Source: MPNO01 sp965200535 | Lineage (GTDB): Bacteria > Pseudomonadota > Alphaproteobacteria > MPNO01 | Length of the DNA: 64,000 nucleotides | NCBI GenBank assembly: GCA_965200535.1 | Contig: CBDAUF010000001.1 | Span: forward strand, 744,001-808,000 | Direction of reading: 5' to 3' | Shown here: positions 42,631 to 51,840 of the stretch, one piece after another | How the letters are laid out: every line of letters starts with the position of its first letter | Numbering within the stretch: position 1 is the first letter of the stretch | Notes under the pieces: generated by a model | Seen by the model: the letters and a program-made list of their open reading frames with translations, nothing else | What the model was told of the DNA's origin: nothing | Databases searched by the model: none | Made by a program: the position numbers and the translations under genes

Positions 42631-44055
42631 ATGCGGGCAAATGGTCCTGCCACCGCCGAACGCCTGACGGTGCGCAAGCCCCGCCGCGCCCGCGCTGTCC
42701 CTCTCCCGCGGTCGGGCGTCCGTCTCGCCCGTGCAGTCTGCGCCGCCGGACTCCTGGCGGCGGCCGCTCACACACCCTTGCGGGCCGCGGTGTTCAACCC
42801 CAAGACTTTCACCCTCGACAACGGGCTCGAGGTCGTCGTGGTGGAGAACGCGCGCGCGCCTATCGTCGTCCAGATGGTCTGGTACAAGGTCGGTGCGGCG
42901 GACGAGCCGCCGGGGAAATCGGGCATCGCCCATTTCCTCGAACACCTGATGTTCAAGGGAACGAGGTCGATCCCGCCCGGCCAGTTTTCCCGTGTCATCG
43001 CGGCCAACGGCGGCATCGACAACGCCTTTACCAGCCACGACTACACCGCCTATTTCCAGCGCGTGGCGAGCGACCGGCTCGAGCTGGTCATGCGTATGGA
43101 GGCCGACCGGATGGCCAATCTCCGGCTGACCGATGCGGAGGTCGATCCGGAGCGCGGCGTCGTCCAGGAAGAGCGGCGCTCCCGCACCGACAACAACCCC
43201 GGCGCCCAGCTCGCCGAACGGCGGCGCGCGGTGACCTATCTGCGCCACCCCTACAGGATCCCGGTGATCGGCTGGAAGAGCGAGATCGACGGGCTGACCA
43301 CCGGGGATGCGCTCGCCTTCTACCGCCGCCACTACGCACCCAACAATGCCATCCTGATCGTCGCCGGCGATACCACGGCAGACGAGGTGCGCCGCCTCGC
43401 CGAAAAGCATTACGGCCCGATCCCGCACCGCCCCGTCCCCCCGCGCGTCCGCCCGGCCGAGCCCGACCAGCTCGCCGCCAAGCGGGTCACCCTCAAGAGC
43501 GCGCGGGCGCGCCTGCCCAGCATCTCGATCTCCTATCGCGCACCGAGCTTCACGGCGGGCGAGACCCGGCACGCCTACCCGCTCCTCATACTTGCCGACA
43601 TCCTCGGCGGCGGCAGCACCAGCCGGCTCCACCGCCGGCTGGTCATCGAGGAAAAGGCCGCATCGGGAACAAGCGCATGGTACCGCGGCGCCGCGCTCGA
43701 CCTGGGCGAGTTCTCGGTTTCCGCCTCGGCGCTGGCCGGCGGCAACATCGTCGGGCTCGAAGCGCTGCTCAGGGCCGAAATCGACCGGATCGCCGAGCAC
43801 GGGGTGAGCGAAGCCGAACTTGCGCGCAGCAAGCGGTCGATGCTGGCGGGCGCCATCTACGCCCGCGACGGGCTGCGCGCCGCGCCCAGCATCATCGGCC
43901 GGACGCTGACCACGGGCGGCACGGTGGCCGATGTCGAGGCCTGGCCCGAACGGGTTGCGGCGATTACCGCGGCGGCGGTTCGCGACGCCGCGCGGGCCGT
44001 TTTCGTGGAGCGGCGTTCGGTCACCGGCGTCCTCCTCCCCGACCCGGCCGGTTAG
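42631..44055 (+). CDS. M16 family zinc metallopeptidase
   Basis: A 474-residue secreted M16 peptidase. An N-terminal signal (basic stretch to about residue 34, then a hydrophobic core ending AAAAHTPLRA) precedes the peptidase domain. The inverted zinc motif HFLEH (His101, Glu104, His105) is intact and MEADRMANLRL with the downstream Glu lies at the expected distance. The C-terminal domain contains the usual LADILGGGSTSRLHRRL. It pairs with the following M16 gene, presumably as catalytic and non-catalytic halves of a periplasmic peptidase. The ATG is 5 bases after the lipoprotein stop. Confidence 0.93.
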   Translation: MRANGPATAERLTVRKPRRARAVPLPRSGVRLARAVCAAGLLAAAAHTPLRAAVFNPKTFTLDNGLEVVVVENARAPIVVQMVWYKVGAADEPPGKSGIAHFLEHLMFKGTRSIPPGQFSRVIAANGGIDNAFTSHDYTAYFQRVASDRLELVMRMEADRMANLRLTDAEVDPERGVVQEERRSRTDNNPGAQLAERRRAVTYLRHPYRIPVIGWKSEIDGLTTGDALAFYRRHYAPNNAILIVAGDTTADEVRRLAEKHYGPIPHRPVPPRVRPAEPDQLAAKRVTLKSARARLPSISISYRAPSFTAGETRHAYPLLILADILGGGSTSRLHRRLVIEEKAASGTSAWYRGAALDLGEFSVSASALAGGNIVGLEALLRAEIDRIAEHGVSEAELARSKRSMLAGAIYARDGLRAAPSIIGRTLTTGGTVADVEAWPERVAAITAAAVRDAARAVFVERRSVTGVLLPDPAG

Positions 44056-44068
44056 GGAGCAGCAGTCC

Positions 44069-45457
44069 ATGCAGCACGCCATGCGGCCGCGCATCGCGGC
44101 GGTTGTGCTGGCCCTGGCGGCCGCGTGGTGCGCCGCCTTCCCGCCCGCGGCGGCAACGGAGATCCAGCGGGTCCGTTCGCCCGGAGGGATCGAGGCCTGG
44201 CTGGTCGAGGACAGGTCGGTGCCGGTGATCAGCCTCCGGCTCTCGTTCAGGGGCGGCGCAGCGCTCGATCCCGCGGGCAAGGAAGGCCTCGCCGGCATGG
44301 TTGCCGGGCTGCTCGACGAGGGCGCCGGGGATCTCGATTCGCAGGCATTTCAGGAAGCCATCGACGATATCGCCGCTTCGCTCTCCTTCGAAGCGGGGCT
44401 GGAACGCTTCGGCGGCACTCTCCGGACCCTGAGCGAGCATCGCGCGCGCGCCTTCGCCCTCCTGCGCAAGGCGCTGACCGCCCCGCGTTTCGATGCCGAG
44501 CCGGTCGAACGCATCCGCCGCCAGATCGTCGCCGGCCTGGCGAGCGACAGGGGCAATCCGCGATGGATCGCCGGGCGCAACTGGTATCGGCTGGTCTTCG
44601 GCGAACATCCCTACGCGCGGCCCGCGGAGGGCACGCCGGAAGGTATTGCCGCCATCGCCGCCGAAGATCTCGAGCGGTTCGTCCGCGACCGTCTCGTCCG
44701 CCGAGGACTTACCATCGGCGTCGCCGGGGACATTGCGGCCGCCGAACTTGCGGAGCGGCTCGACGAGGTGTTCGGCGCGCTGCCCGTATCGGGCCCGGCC
44801 GCGGAGATCGCCGATCCGCCACCGCCCCCCGGCAGGCTGCAGATCGTTCGCAAGGCGATACCGCAGAGCGTCGTATTTTTCGGGCAGGCTGGCCTCAAGC
44901 GCCACGATCCCGACTACTACGCCGCCTACGTCATGAACTACATCCTCGGCGGCGGCGGGCTTACCTCCCGGCTCAACGAGGAACTGCGGGAGAAGCGGGG
45001 CCTGGTCTACTCCGTCTACAGCTATCTCTACCCTCTCGAACGGGCCGGGCTGATCGCCGGCCGGCTCGCCACCGCCAACGCACGCGTCGGCACGGCGCTC
45101 GACCTCCTGCGCGGCGAATGGGCGAAAATGGCGCGCGAAGGCGTCTCGGAGGAGGAACTCGCGGCGGCAAAACGCTACCTCAACGGATCGTTCCCGCTTC
45201 GCCTCGATTCGACCCGCAGCATCGCCGGCATGCTCGTCGCGATCCAGGTCAACAGGCTGGGGATCGACTATGTGGACCGGCGGTCGTCGCTGATCGACGC
45301 GGTCACCGCCGCCGACGTGCGGAGGGTCGCGCAGCGGCTGCTGTCCCCCGACCGGCTCGCGGTCGTTGTGGTGGGCAGCCCGGAGGGGATCGGGACGGCG
45401 CAATATCGTCGCTCCGATCCGTCCGGCCGTGGCCGCATCCGGCCGTCCAGACTATGA
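44069..45457 (+). CDS. M16 family protein, zinc motif absent (pseudo-peptidase subunit)
   Basis: A 462-residue exported M16-like protein with a signal peptide cleaved near PAAAT at residue 29. Where the active partner has HxxEH this one has KEGLAGMVAGLLDEG, with no zinc ligands. The C-terminal domain is well kept, with MNYILGGGGLTSRLNEELREKRGLVYSVYS. This is the usual non-catalytic partner of two-subunit M16 peptidases. It starts 13 bases after the active subunit. An alternative ATG lies 12 bases downstream. Confidence 0.92.
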   Translation: MQHAMRPRIAAVVLALAAAWCAAFPPAAATEIQRVRSPGGIEAWLVEDRSVPVISLRLSFRGGAALDPAGKEGLAGMVAGLLDEGAGDLDSQAFQEAIDDIAASLSFEAGLERFGGTLRTLSEHRARAFALLRKALTAPRFDAEPVERIRRQIVAGLASDRGNPRWIAGRNWYRLVFGEHPYARPAEGTPEGIAAIAAEDLERFVRDRLVRRGLTIGVAGDIAAAELAERLDEVFGALPVSGPAAEIADPPPPPGRLQIVRKAIPQSVVFFGQAGLKRHDPDYYAAYVMNYILGGGGLTSRLNEELREKRGLVYSVYSYLYPLERAGLIAGRLATANARVGTALDLLRGEWAKMAREGVSEEELAAAKRYLNGSFPLRLDSTRSIAGMLVAIQVNRLGIDYVDRRSSLIDAVTAADVRRVAQRLLSPDRLAVVVVGSPEGIGTAQYRRSDPSGRGRIRPSRL

Positions 45458-45488
45458 TCGACGCCGTGCGCGCGGCTATGGCGGCCCC

Positions 45489-46799
45489 ATGCCCTACAGC
45501 CAGGACCTGACTTCCTGTTTTGCCGATGCCATCGGTGCGCGCGGTCTGGACCGGGGCGATTTCGCCTCCGCGCTCGATGCGACCGCCCCTGTTTTCGCCG
45601 AACTCGCGGCGGCGCACGACGACGGCAGCCTGCCGCTGCTGCGCCTGCCCGGCGAGCGCGGCGATCTCGTTGAATTGACGCGGGTGGCGGCTCGCTACCG
45701 GTCCCGCTTCGACGATGTCGTCGTCCTTGGCGCCGGCGGTTCCAGCCTTGGTGCACGGACGCTCCATGCGCTCGCCGACCGGGGGTTCGGTCCGCGCGCC
45801 GGCAGCCCCCGCCTTCGCTTCGTGGACAACGCGGATCCCGACACCGTCGACGCCCTGTTTTCCGCCCTCGATCCCTCGCGCACCGGGTGGCTCGCGGTGT
45901 CGAAGTCGGGCGAAACCGCGGAGACCGTCGCCCAGCTTCTGATCGTACTGGATGCGCTCGACGCGCAGGGACTCGCAGCCCGCGGGCGGATAACCGCCGT
46001 TACCGAACCCGGCGACAATGCCCTGCGCCGGCTGGCCGCCGCCCATCGCATGGCGACGATCGACTGTGACCGCGGGATCGGCGGACGCTACTCGGCGCTG
46101 TCTGCACCGGGCCTTCTGCCCGCGATGATCGCGGGGCTCGATGCCGCCGCGGTACGGGATGGAGCGTCGCGTGTGCTCGGCCCGGTGCTGGCCGGGGCCG
46201 CGCCGTCGCAGATCCCGGCGGCCGGCGGGGCCGCGCTGGCGGTCGCGCTCCTGCGCACGCGCGGGATCGCCCAGACGGTGCTGATGCCCTACGCCGACAG
46301 GTTGTTCCATTTCGGTTTCTGGTTTCGCCAGCTCTGGGCGGAGAGCCTCGGCAAGGATGGGACCGGCACCACCCCGATCAACGCGCTCGGCGCCGTCGAC
46401 CAGCACAGTCAGTTACAACTCTGGCTCGCCGGGCCGCCGGACAAGTTGTTCACAATCGTGAGGCTGGACCACGCCGGATCGGGCGCCCGGATGCCCGCCG
46501 CTCTCGCCGCCGACCCCGCGCTGGGCTATCTGGCCGGCCGCACGCTTGGCGACCTGATGGACGCCGAACAGCGGGCGACCGTCGAGACGCTGGCGCGCTG
46601 CGGTCGGCCGACGCGCGTGCTCCGGCTGCGCGCGCTTGACGAATCGGCCATGGGAGCGCTGATGATGCACTATATGCTCGAGACCATCGTGGCTGCGCGT
46701 CTGCTCGGCATCGACCCGTTCGACCAGCCCGCTGTAGAGGAGGGAAAGATGGTGGCCCGGTCCTATAGGGCCGCGTCCGCCCCGGCGGGGGCGGCATGA
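45489..46799 (+). CDS. pgi: Glucose-6-phosphate isomerase
   Basis: A 436-residue phosphoglucose isomerase interconverting glucose 6-phosphate and fructose 6-phosphate. Recognisable parts are the SIS-type sugar-phosphate site VVLGAGGSSLGARTL, AVSKSGETAETVAQLL, the ESLGKDG signature, and GAVDQHSQLQLWLAGPPD with the catalytic His region. It is shorter than the 550-residue enteric enzyme but agrees with many alphaproteobacterial and Gram-positive forms. The ATG at 45489 is preferred over upstream frame. The stop overlaps the mutL start by 4 bases. Confidence 0.92.
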   Translation: MPYSQDLTSCFADAIGARGLDRGDFASALDATAPVFAELAAAHDDGSLPLLRLPGERGDLVELTRVAARYRSRFDDVVVLGAGGSSLGARTLHALADRGFGPRAGSPRLRFVDNADPDTVDALFSALDPSRTGWLAVSKSGETAETVAQLLIVLDALDAQGLAARGRITAVTEPGDNALRRLAAAHRMATIDCDRGIGGRYSALSAPGLLPAMIAGLDAAAVRDGASRVLGPVLAGAAPSQIPAAGGAALAVALLRTRGIAQTVLMPYADRLFHFGFWFRQLWAESLGKDGTGTTPINALGAVDQHSQLQLWLAGPPDKLFTIVRLDHAGSGARMPAALAADPALGYLAGRTLGDLMDAEQRATVETLARCGRPTRVLRLRALDESAMGALMMHYMLETIVAARLLGIDPFDQPAVEEGKMVARSYRAASAPAGAA

Positions 46800-48568
46800 C
46801 CATCCGCCGCCTGCCGCCGACACTGGTCAACCGTATCGCTGCCGGCGAGGTGGTCGAGCGGCCCTCGTCGGCGGTCAAGGAGCTGGTGGAGAATGCGATC
46901 GACGCCGGCGCACGGCACATCGACATCGTGCTGCGCAACGGCGGACGGTCGCTGATCGCGGTCGACGACGACGGCCGCGGCATGACCGCGGATGAACTTG
47001 CACTCGCCGTCGAACGGCACGCGACGTCCAAGCTCCCGGACGACGACCTGTCGCGGATCGGCACTCTGGGTTTTCGGGGCGAGGCGCTGCCCTCCATCGG
47101 TGCGGTCAGCCGCCTTTCGATCGTCAGCCGCGACCGGGGTGCGGGAGAAGCCTGCGCCATCGCGGTAGAGGGTGGAGCGGTCGGCGAAGTCCGTCCCGCC
47201 GCGCGCGCCGCCGGCACCCGGGTCGAGGTGCGCGATCTGTTCTACGCGACCCCTGCCCGGCTCAAGTTTCTCAAGACCGCCCGGTCCGAGCTTCTCCACG
47301 CCGTCAATGCGGTGCGCCGGCTTGCCCTGGCAAAACCCGAAATCGCCTTCACCCTGGCGAGCGAAGAGCGGACCCATCTCCGCCTCGACACGGGCACCGG
47401 TGACATGCTCGATGCCGACGCGGAACGCCTCGCCCGGGTCATGGGCGGCGAGTTCGTCGACAATTCGATCGCCATCGAGGCGGGCCGCGAAGAGCTGCGG
47501 CTCACCGGCCGCGCCGGCCTGCCGACGCTCAACCGCGGCAACGCCGGCTTTCAGTTCGTCTTCGTCAACGACCGGCCGGTGCAGGACCGATTGTTCTCGG
47601 GCGCGATCCGGGCGGCGTACACCGACCTCCTCGCCCGCGAGCGGCATCCGCTGGTCGTCCTGCGCCTCGAGGCCCCGCACCATCTCGTCGATGTCAACGT
47701 CCACCCGGCGAAGACCGAGGTGCGGTTCCGCGACGCCGGCCTCGTTCGCGGCCTGATCGTCAGCGCGCTCAAGCATGCGCTCGACGGGGCCGGACACCGC
47801 GCGTCGTCCACCGTCTCGAGCCATGCCCTCGGCAGGTTCCAGCCGGCCTGGCAGCCCGATCGGCCCCGCCCGGCGGCATACCACCTCGCCGAGACCGCAG
47901 CCCGTTTCCAGGCGCCGGTCGAGCCTCGGGAGGAAGGATTCGCGCCCTCGGCGGCGGCGGTCGACGATGTCGCGCCGAATGCGGTGTCCTATCCCCTCGG
48001 GGCGGCCCGCGCCCAGTTGCACGCGACCTACGTGGTGGCCCAGACCGAGGACGGAATCGTGATCGTCGACCAGCACGCGGCGCATGAGCGAATCGTCTAC
48101 GAGCGCATCAAGGCGGCGGTGGCGGAAGGCGGCGCAGAACGCCAGACCCTGCTCATCCCCGAGGTGGTCGAGCTCGACGAGGCGGCGGCGGACAGGGTGG
48201 CGGGCCGGGCGGAAGAACTTGCCGAACTCGGCCTCGTGGTGGAACGGTTCGGGCCGGAGGCCGTCATCGTCCGCGCCCTGCCGGCGCTGCTCGGCGCGAG
48301 CGAGGCGGCAGGCCTCATCCGCGATCTCGCCGACGAACTCGCCGAATACGGCACGGGGCTCGCGCTCGGCGAGCGGCTCGCCGCGGTGTGCTCCACCATG
48401 GCATGCCACGGCAGCGTCCGCGCCGGGAAACGCCTGACCGCCGAGGAAATGAATGCGCTGTTGCGCCGGATGGAGGAGACTCCGGGATCCGGCCAGTGCA
48501 ACCACGGACGGCCGACCTACGTGGAACTCAAGCTCGCCGATATCGAGCGGCTGTTCGGCCGGCGTTGA
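46796..48568 (+). CDS. mutL: DNA mismatch repair protein MutL
   Basis: A 590-residue MutL. The N-terminal GHKL ATPase domain has ENAIDAGA (Glu-Asn for ATP/Mg), DDDGRGM and GFRGEALPSIG. The C-terminal dimerisation domain carries the endonuclease motif DQHAAHERIVYE (Asp425, His427, Glu431, Glu436) together with ACHGSVRAG and CNHGRPT, so this MutL is predicted to nick DNA itself, as expected where MutH is absent. It ends the conserved ribF-mutL block and overlaps pgi by 4 bases. Confidence 0.97.
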   Translation: MTIRRLPPTLVNRIAAGEVVERPSSAVKELVENAIDAGARHIDIVLRNGGRSLIAVDDDGRGMTADELALAVERHATSKLPDDDLSRIGTLGFRGEALPSIGAVSRLSIVSRDRGAGEACAIAVEGGAVGEVRPAARAAGTRVEVRDLFYATPARLKFLKTARSELLHAVNAVRRLALAKPEIAFTLASEERTHLRLDTGTGDMLDADAERLARVMGGEFVDNSIAIEAGREELRLTGRAGLPTLNRGNAGFQFVFVNDRPVQDRLFSGAIRAAYTDLLARERHPLVVLRLEAPHHLVDVNVHPAKTEVRFRDAGLVRGLIVSALKHALDGAGHRASSTVSSHALGRFQPAWQPDRPRPAAYHLAETAARFQAPVEPREEGFAPSAAAVDDVAPNAVSYPLGAARAQLHATYVVAQTEDGIVIVDQHAAHERIVYERIKAAVAEGGAERQTLLIPEVVELDEAAADRVAGRAEELAELGLVVERFGPEAVIVRALPALLGASEAAGLIRDLADELAEYGTGLALGERLAAVCSTMACHGSVRAGKRLTAEEMNALLRRMEETPGSGQCNHGRPTYVELKLADIERLFGRR

Positions 48569-48613
48569 CCCGTACGACCGCTGCGGGTGTCGGCCGGGAG
48601 CAGGCCCGGGCGG

Positions 48614-49093
48614 TCAGAACGGCACGCTGATGCCGTCATGCACGGCGTCGCAATCGACCAGTTCGACCTTCTTCCAGCGGATCGTGAAGCCGCCGCTGCC
48701 GTCGCGTGCGAGCCCGTGCCACACCGTGCCGGCGAATAGGCGCCGGGTGTCGCGCCGGGCTTCGACCATCTCGAACTTGGCGCGGACGACGACCCCTTCC
48801 GCGTCCTCCCTTTCGACGGTCGGGTTGGCAACGATACGGCTGGTGCGCGAAGCCGGGGTCTGGGCATGCAGGTCGGCGCGCGCGAGGCGGCGGACGCGGG
48901 TCTCCAGCAGGCGCCGGTCGTCGTAGATCAGCGAGACGGTTTCGCGCGGGTTGGCCTGGCCTTCCTCGATCGGCACCCAGTACCAGCCATCGTCCGCGAA
49001 CAGGGCGAGCCAGTCGTCCCAGCGGCGCTCGTCGAGCAGCCGGGCTTCGGCAATCAGGAACGATACGATCTCATCCGGGGCGAGCCTGCTCAC
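48614..49093 (-). CDS. Aromatic-ring-hydroxylating dioxygenase beta subunit
   Basis: A 159-residue NTF2-fold small subunit. It shows EARLLDERRWDDWLALFADDGWYWVP, VSLIYDDRRLLETRVRRL and a strand-rich C-terminus ending DGISVPF (segments split), as in beta subunits of benzoate- and anthranilate-type dioxygenases. It has no catalytic centre and supports the alpha trimer. The GTG start overlaps the alpha stop by 4 bases. Confidence 0.88.
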   Translation of the reverse strand: MSRLAPDEIVSFLIAEARLLDERRWDDWLALFADDGWYWVPIEEGQANPRETVSLIYDDRRLLETRVRRLARADLHAQTPASRTSRIVANPTVEREDAEGVVVRAKFEMVEARRDTRRLFAGTVWHGLARDGSGGFTIRWKKVELVDCDAVHDGISVPF

Positions 49094-50427
49094 CGCGTTC
49101 CCCCGGGGTGCGCAGTCATGTAGCCGAGCCACGCGTCGTACATGTTGCGGATGAATATCTCGCTCGTCGAATCGACGCCCTGCACACCGCCCCGGTCGTC
49201 CGGCCGGTCGGTCTCGTAACCGCGGCCGATCTCGATCCATTCGGCGCCGGCCGAGGTGACGCCCGCGCCGATGCGCCCGTAGGTCTCGAGGTCGTCGGTC
49301 AGGACGGGGGAGCCGGTGCCGTTGGTGACATTGGCGAAGGCGATGGTGTCCTCGAACATCTTCGGCGGCGCACCCTTGAGGCGGAACGAATAGGCGTACA
49401 CTTCGGTCCGGTCCACAGCGACCGGATGAACCACGCGAAGCTGGCGGAACTGGCTCATGAAGGAAAGGTTGGGGTAGACGTTCGAATTCCAGCGCGTCAC
49501 CTCCATGATGCGCTTGGCTTCCGCCGCGCCCTTCCGGGCCTCCAGTTTGGCGAGGTATTCGGCAAACACCGGATCGCCCTTGGCGGCGACAAGCTTTTCG
49601 TCATCGTGATAGTCGCCGAGAAAGGCGTGTCCGCCGGGATAGGTCCAGATGCCGACCTGCTCCTGCCAAAACTCCTGCGATGCCCCGTTCTGGCGCATCT
49701 GGCGGACGGCGATCTCGCCCGCCCCGGTGGTATGCGCCGTGTCGTCCTGCGCCGCGGCCGCGTCGATCGAGGAGCGGTGGACGAAGATCGGGTGCGCCGC
49801 ATCGCACAGATTCTCGAGATAGAGCTTCCAGTTGCCGTCGTAGGCGTGCCTGAACACCCCGCCGGCAACCTCGATCTCGCCGTCCGGCGACCGGTCGACC
49901 ATGTCGTCGAACGACGTGGTCATGTGGCCGAGGAAGTCGGCGAGCGCCGGGCCGTCGGCGGAGAGCGAGGCAAAGACGAAGCCGCGGTAGCTCGCGACAC
50001 GCAGCGCCGCCACCATCGCTGTCGCCGGATCCCCGGGATCGAAATGGGCGGGATAGCCGTGCCGCAGCGGCACATGGATCAGCCTGCCGTCGGTGCCGTA
50101 GGTCCAGCCGTGATAGCAGCAGACGAATTGACGCGCGTTGCCGCTCGCCCGCGCGACCACCATGGCGCCGCGGTGGGCGCACTGGTTGTGGATCACCCGG
50201 ATGCCGCCGTCGCTGTGGCGCACCATCACCATCGGCCGCCGGCCGATGCGCGTCGTCACGAAATCTCCCGGCGCCTTCACCTGGCTCTCGTGCCCGACAT
50301 AGATCCAGGTCCGCTCGAAGATTCGTTCCATTTCGAGTTCGAAAATCGCGGGGTCGGAATAGATCCGGCGGTGCACCCGCCCCGGCCGAACCAGTCCGGC
50401 GATCTCCTCGACAGTGTGTTCCGGCAT
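49090..50427 (-). CDS. Rieske aromatic-ring-hydroxylating dioxygenase alpha subunit
   Basis: A 445-residue oxygenase subunit. The Rieske cluster ligands are Cys83 and His85 (CAHRG) and Cys103 and His106 (CCYHGW), with the standard 17-residue gap. The mononuclear iron motif follows in NLCDAAHPIFVH with His-x4-His. The length fits benzoate/anthranilate/salicylate-type oxygenases. The aromatic substrate is unknown. The beta gene follows with a 4-base overlap; no ferredoxin or reductase gene is nearby, so an electron donor encoded elsewhere is needed. The ATG at 50427 follows GGGAGGGGA. Confidence 0.93.
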   Translation of the reverse strand: MPEHTVEEIAGLVRPGRVHRRIYSDPAIFELEMERIFERTWIYVGHESQVKAPGDFVTTRIGRRPMVMVRHSDGGIRVIHNQCAHRGAMVVARASGNARQFVCCYHGWTYGTDGRLIHVPLRHGYPAHFDPGDPATAMVAALRVASYRGFVFASLSADGPALADFLGHMTTSFDDMVDRSPDGEIEVAGGVFRHAYDGNWKLYLENLCDAAHPIFVHRSSIDAAAAQDDTAHTTGAGEIAVRQMRQNGASQEFWQEQVGIWTYPGGHAFLGDYHDDEKLVAAKGDPVFAEYLAKLEARKGAAEAKRIMEVTRWNSNVYPNLSFMSQFRQLRVVHPVAVDRTEVYAYSFRLKGAPPKMFEDTIAFANVTNGTGSPVLTDDLETYGRIGAGVTSAGAEWIEIGRGYETDRPDDRGGVQGVDSTSEIFIRNMYDAWLGYMTAHPGGTR

Positions 50428-50495
50428 CGTCCCCTCCCTGCCGCCCGTCGAGCGGGCGCGGTTGCGCGGCAAGACTATACTCTACGGGCCGGGAG

Positions 50496-50846
50496 TCAGC
50501 CGGCGTCGTAGTCCGGATTGCACTCCGCGAGCTTCGCGGCGGTCGCCCGCCGCAGGATCGCGTAGGCGTCCGCGTTCCCGTCCAGGGTTCCCTCCCGCAC
50601 CTGCCCGGCGAGCGCCCGGTTGAGGGTTTCGAGGTCGCCGCCGCGGCCGAGCAGGCGGGCGAGGGACGCACGCTCGCGCTCTTCCTCTGCCGGTCCGGCC
50701 GCCAGTTCCCGCGCTGCGGTCGCCATCGCCGCAGCGACCAGGTGGGCACGGTAGCGGTGCTCGGGCGGCAGGCGCGGCAGCAGCGTCTCCATCAGGGTTT
50801 GCCGGGCGGTCTCCAGCAGGTCGCGGGCGTCCGGCCGGTCACGCAC
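50496..50846 (-). CDS. DUF6285 family protein
   Basis: A 116-residue helical protein of the DUF6285 type: RPDARDLLETARQTL near the start, LPRLPPEHRYRAHLVAAAMATAARELA in the middle, and a C-terminal TAAKLAECNPDYD. Such small proteins are repeatedly found beside an APH-type kinase and an acyl-CoA dehydrogenase, as here, so they probably modulate or partner them; no function is established. The GTG start at 50846 overlaps the end of the kinase gene by 8 bases. Confidence 0.8.
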   Translation of the reverse strand: MRDRPDARDLLETARQTLMETLLPRLPPEHRYRAHLVAAAMATAARELAAGPAEEERERASLARLLGRGGDLETLNRALAGQVREGTLDGNADAYAILRRATAAKLAECNPDYDAG

Positions 50847-51840
50847 GGCCTGCGTCCGGCGCGGTCATGGCGAGGATTTCGTGTTCCAGCTCCGGCAGGC
50901 GCCGGCCGATCAGCGCGAGTTCGAGATCCGGTTCCTCCCCGGACAGGTGGCGGCCGCACTGGTGGAGGGCGATCACCGCCCAGCGGATGTGGGCCATGAC
51001 CTCGTAGAAGCGGATCCTCTCCGGGTCTATCCGCCGGCCGCTCTCGGTCTCGTAACCGGCATAGAACGGGGCGCGGTCGGCGATGCCGCCCGCCTCCAGC
51101 CGGTTGGCGCCGAAGCGCCAGCATTTGGCGCAGAACCAGGCGACATCTTCCATCGGATCCGACCAGCCGGCGAATTCCCAGTCGAGGATCGCGGCGAGGC
51201 GGCCGTCCTCCACCATGTAGTTGCCGGTGCGGAAATCGTGGTGGCAGAGCACGATTTCCCCCGGTTCGACGAGATGCGTCTCGAGCCAGCGCAGGCCCCA
51301 TTCGATGGCCGGGTGGGGCGCCGCCTCCCGGTCGAGAAAGCCGCGGTAGAGCGCGATGCTCGACGCCGCCGGATCTTCGGGCGGCGCGCCGAGGAAGGAG
51401 AGTGCGGGATCGGGCGGGGAAATGGTATGGAGCCGCGCCAGTTCCCGGCCGAGGCGTTCGGCCAGCGCCGGATTCGGCCCGCGGCGGACCACCCGGTTAC
51501 CGAGCGCCTCTCCCTCCACCCGACGCATCAGGTAGAAGGGCCTCCCGATGGTGCCGGGATCGGCCGAATGCCAGAGCGGTTCCGGGACGGTCACGCCAAC
51601 CGACCGGGCGCGTTTCAGATATGCAAACTGGCGGGCGACCGGCTGGCTCAGAGGGATCGCGGAGCGCGCGCCGGTCCTCAGCACCAGCGCGTGGCGCCCG
51701 GCGTGGGGGCCGCCCGCGATGTCGACGTCGATGGCCAGATTTTCCTGGATCGCGCCGCCCGCCAGGCGCGTCCCTTTGCTGACCGAGACCGTGTCCGCTC
51801 CCGCCTGCGCCCGGATGAATGCGGCCAGCCGCCGGTTCAC
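50839..51840 (-). CDS. APH-family phosphotransferase (ACAD11-kinase-like)
   Basis: A 333-residue aminoglycoside-phosphotransferase-fold kinase. The catalytic loop is CHHDFRTGNYMV (His200 to Asn207, catalytic Asp202) and the metal motif is ILDWEFAGWSDP (Asp220). FYLMRRVEGEALGNRVV is typical of the subgroup that accompanies acyl-CoA dehydrogenases and matches the kinase domain fused to ACAD10/ACAD11 in animals. It is unlikely to be an antibiotic-resistance gene. The GTG start overlaps the acyl-CoA dehydrogenase stop by 4 bases. Confidence 0.88.
   Translation of the reverse strand: MNRRLAAFIRAQAGADTVSVSKGTRLAGGAIQENLAIDVDIAGGPHAGRHALVLRTGARSAIPLSQPVARQFAYLKRARSVGVTVPEPLWHSADPGTIGRPFYLMRRVEGEALGNRVVRRGPNPALAERLGRELARLHTISPPDPALSFLGAPPEDPAASSIALYRGFLDREAAPHPAIEWGLRWLETHLVEPGEIVLCHHDFRTGNYMVEDGRLAAILDWEFAGWSDPMEDVAWFCAKCWRFGANRLEAGGIADRAPFYAGYETESGRRIDPERIRFYEVMAHIRWAVIALHQCGRHLSGEEPDLELALIGRRLPELEHEILAMTAPDAGRA

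Noticed and set aside
44069..45457. Second M16 gene as a decayed pseudogene
   Set aside because: Loss of HxxEH is normal for the non-catalytic partner, and the rest of the protein is intact and signal-peptide bearing.
48569..48613. Terminator hairpin after mutL
   Set aside because: CCGGG-AGCAGG-CCCGG can form a short stem, but there is no T-tract and such stems are frequent by chance at this GC content.
50839..51840. Aminoglycoside resistance gene
   Set aside because: The APH fold is present, but the coupling to acyl-CoA dehydrogenase and DUF6285 genes identifies the metabolic ACAD11-kinase-like subgroup.
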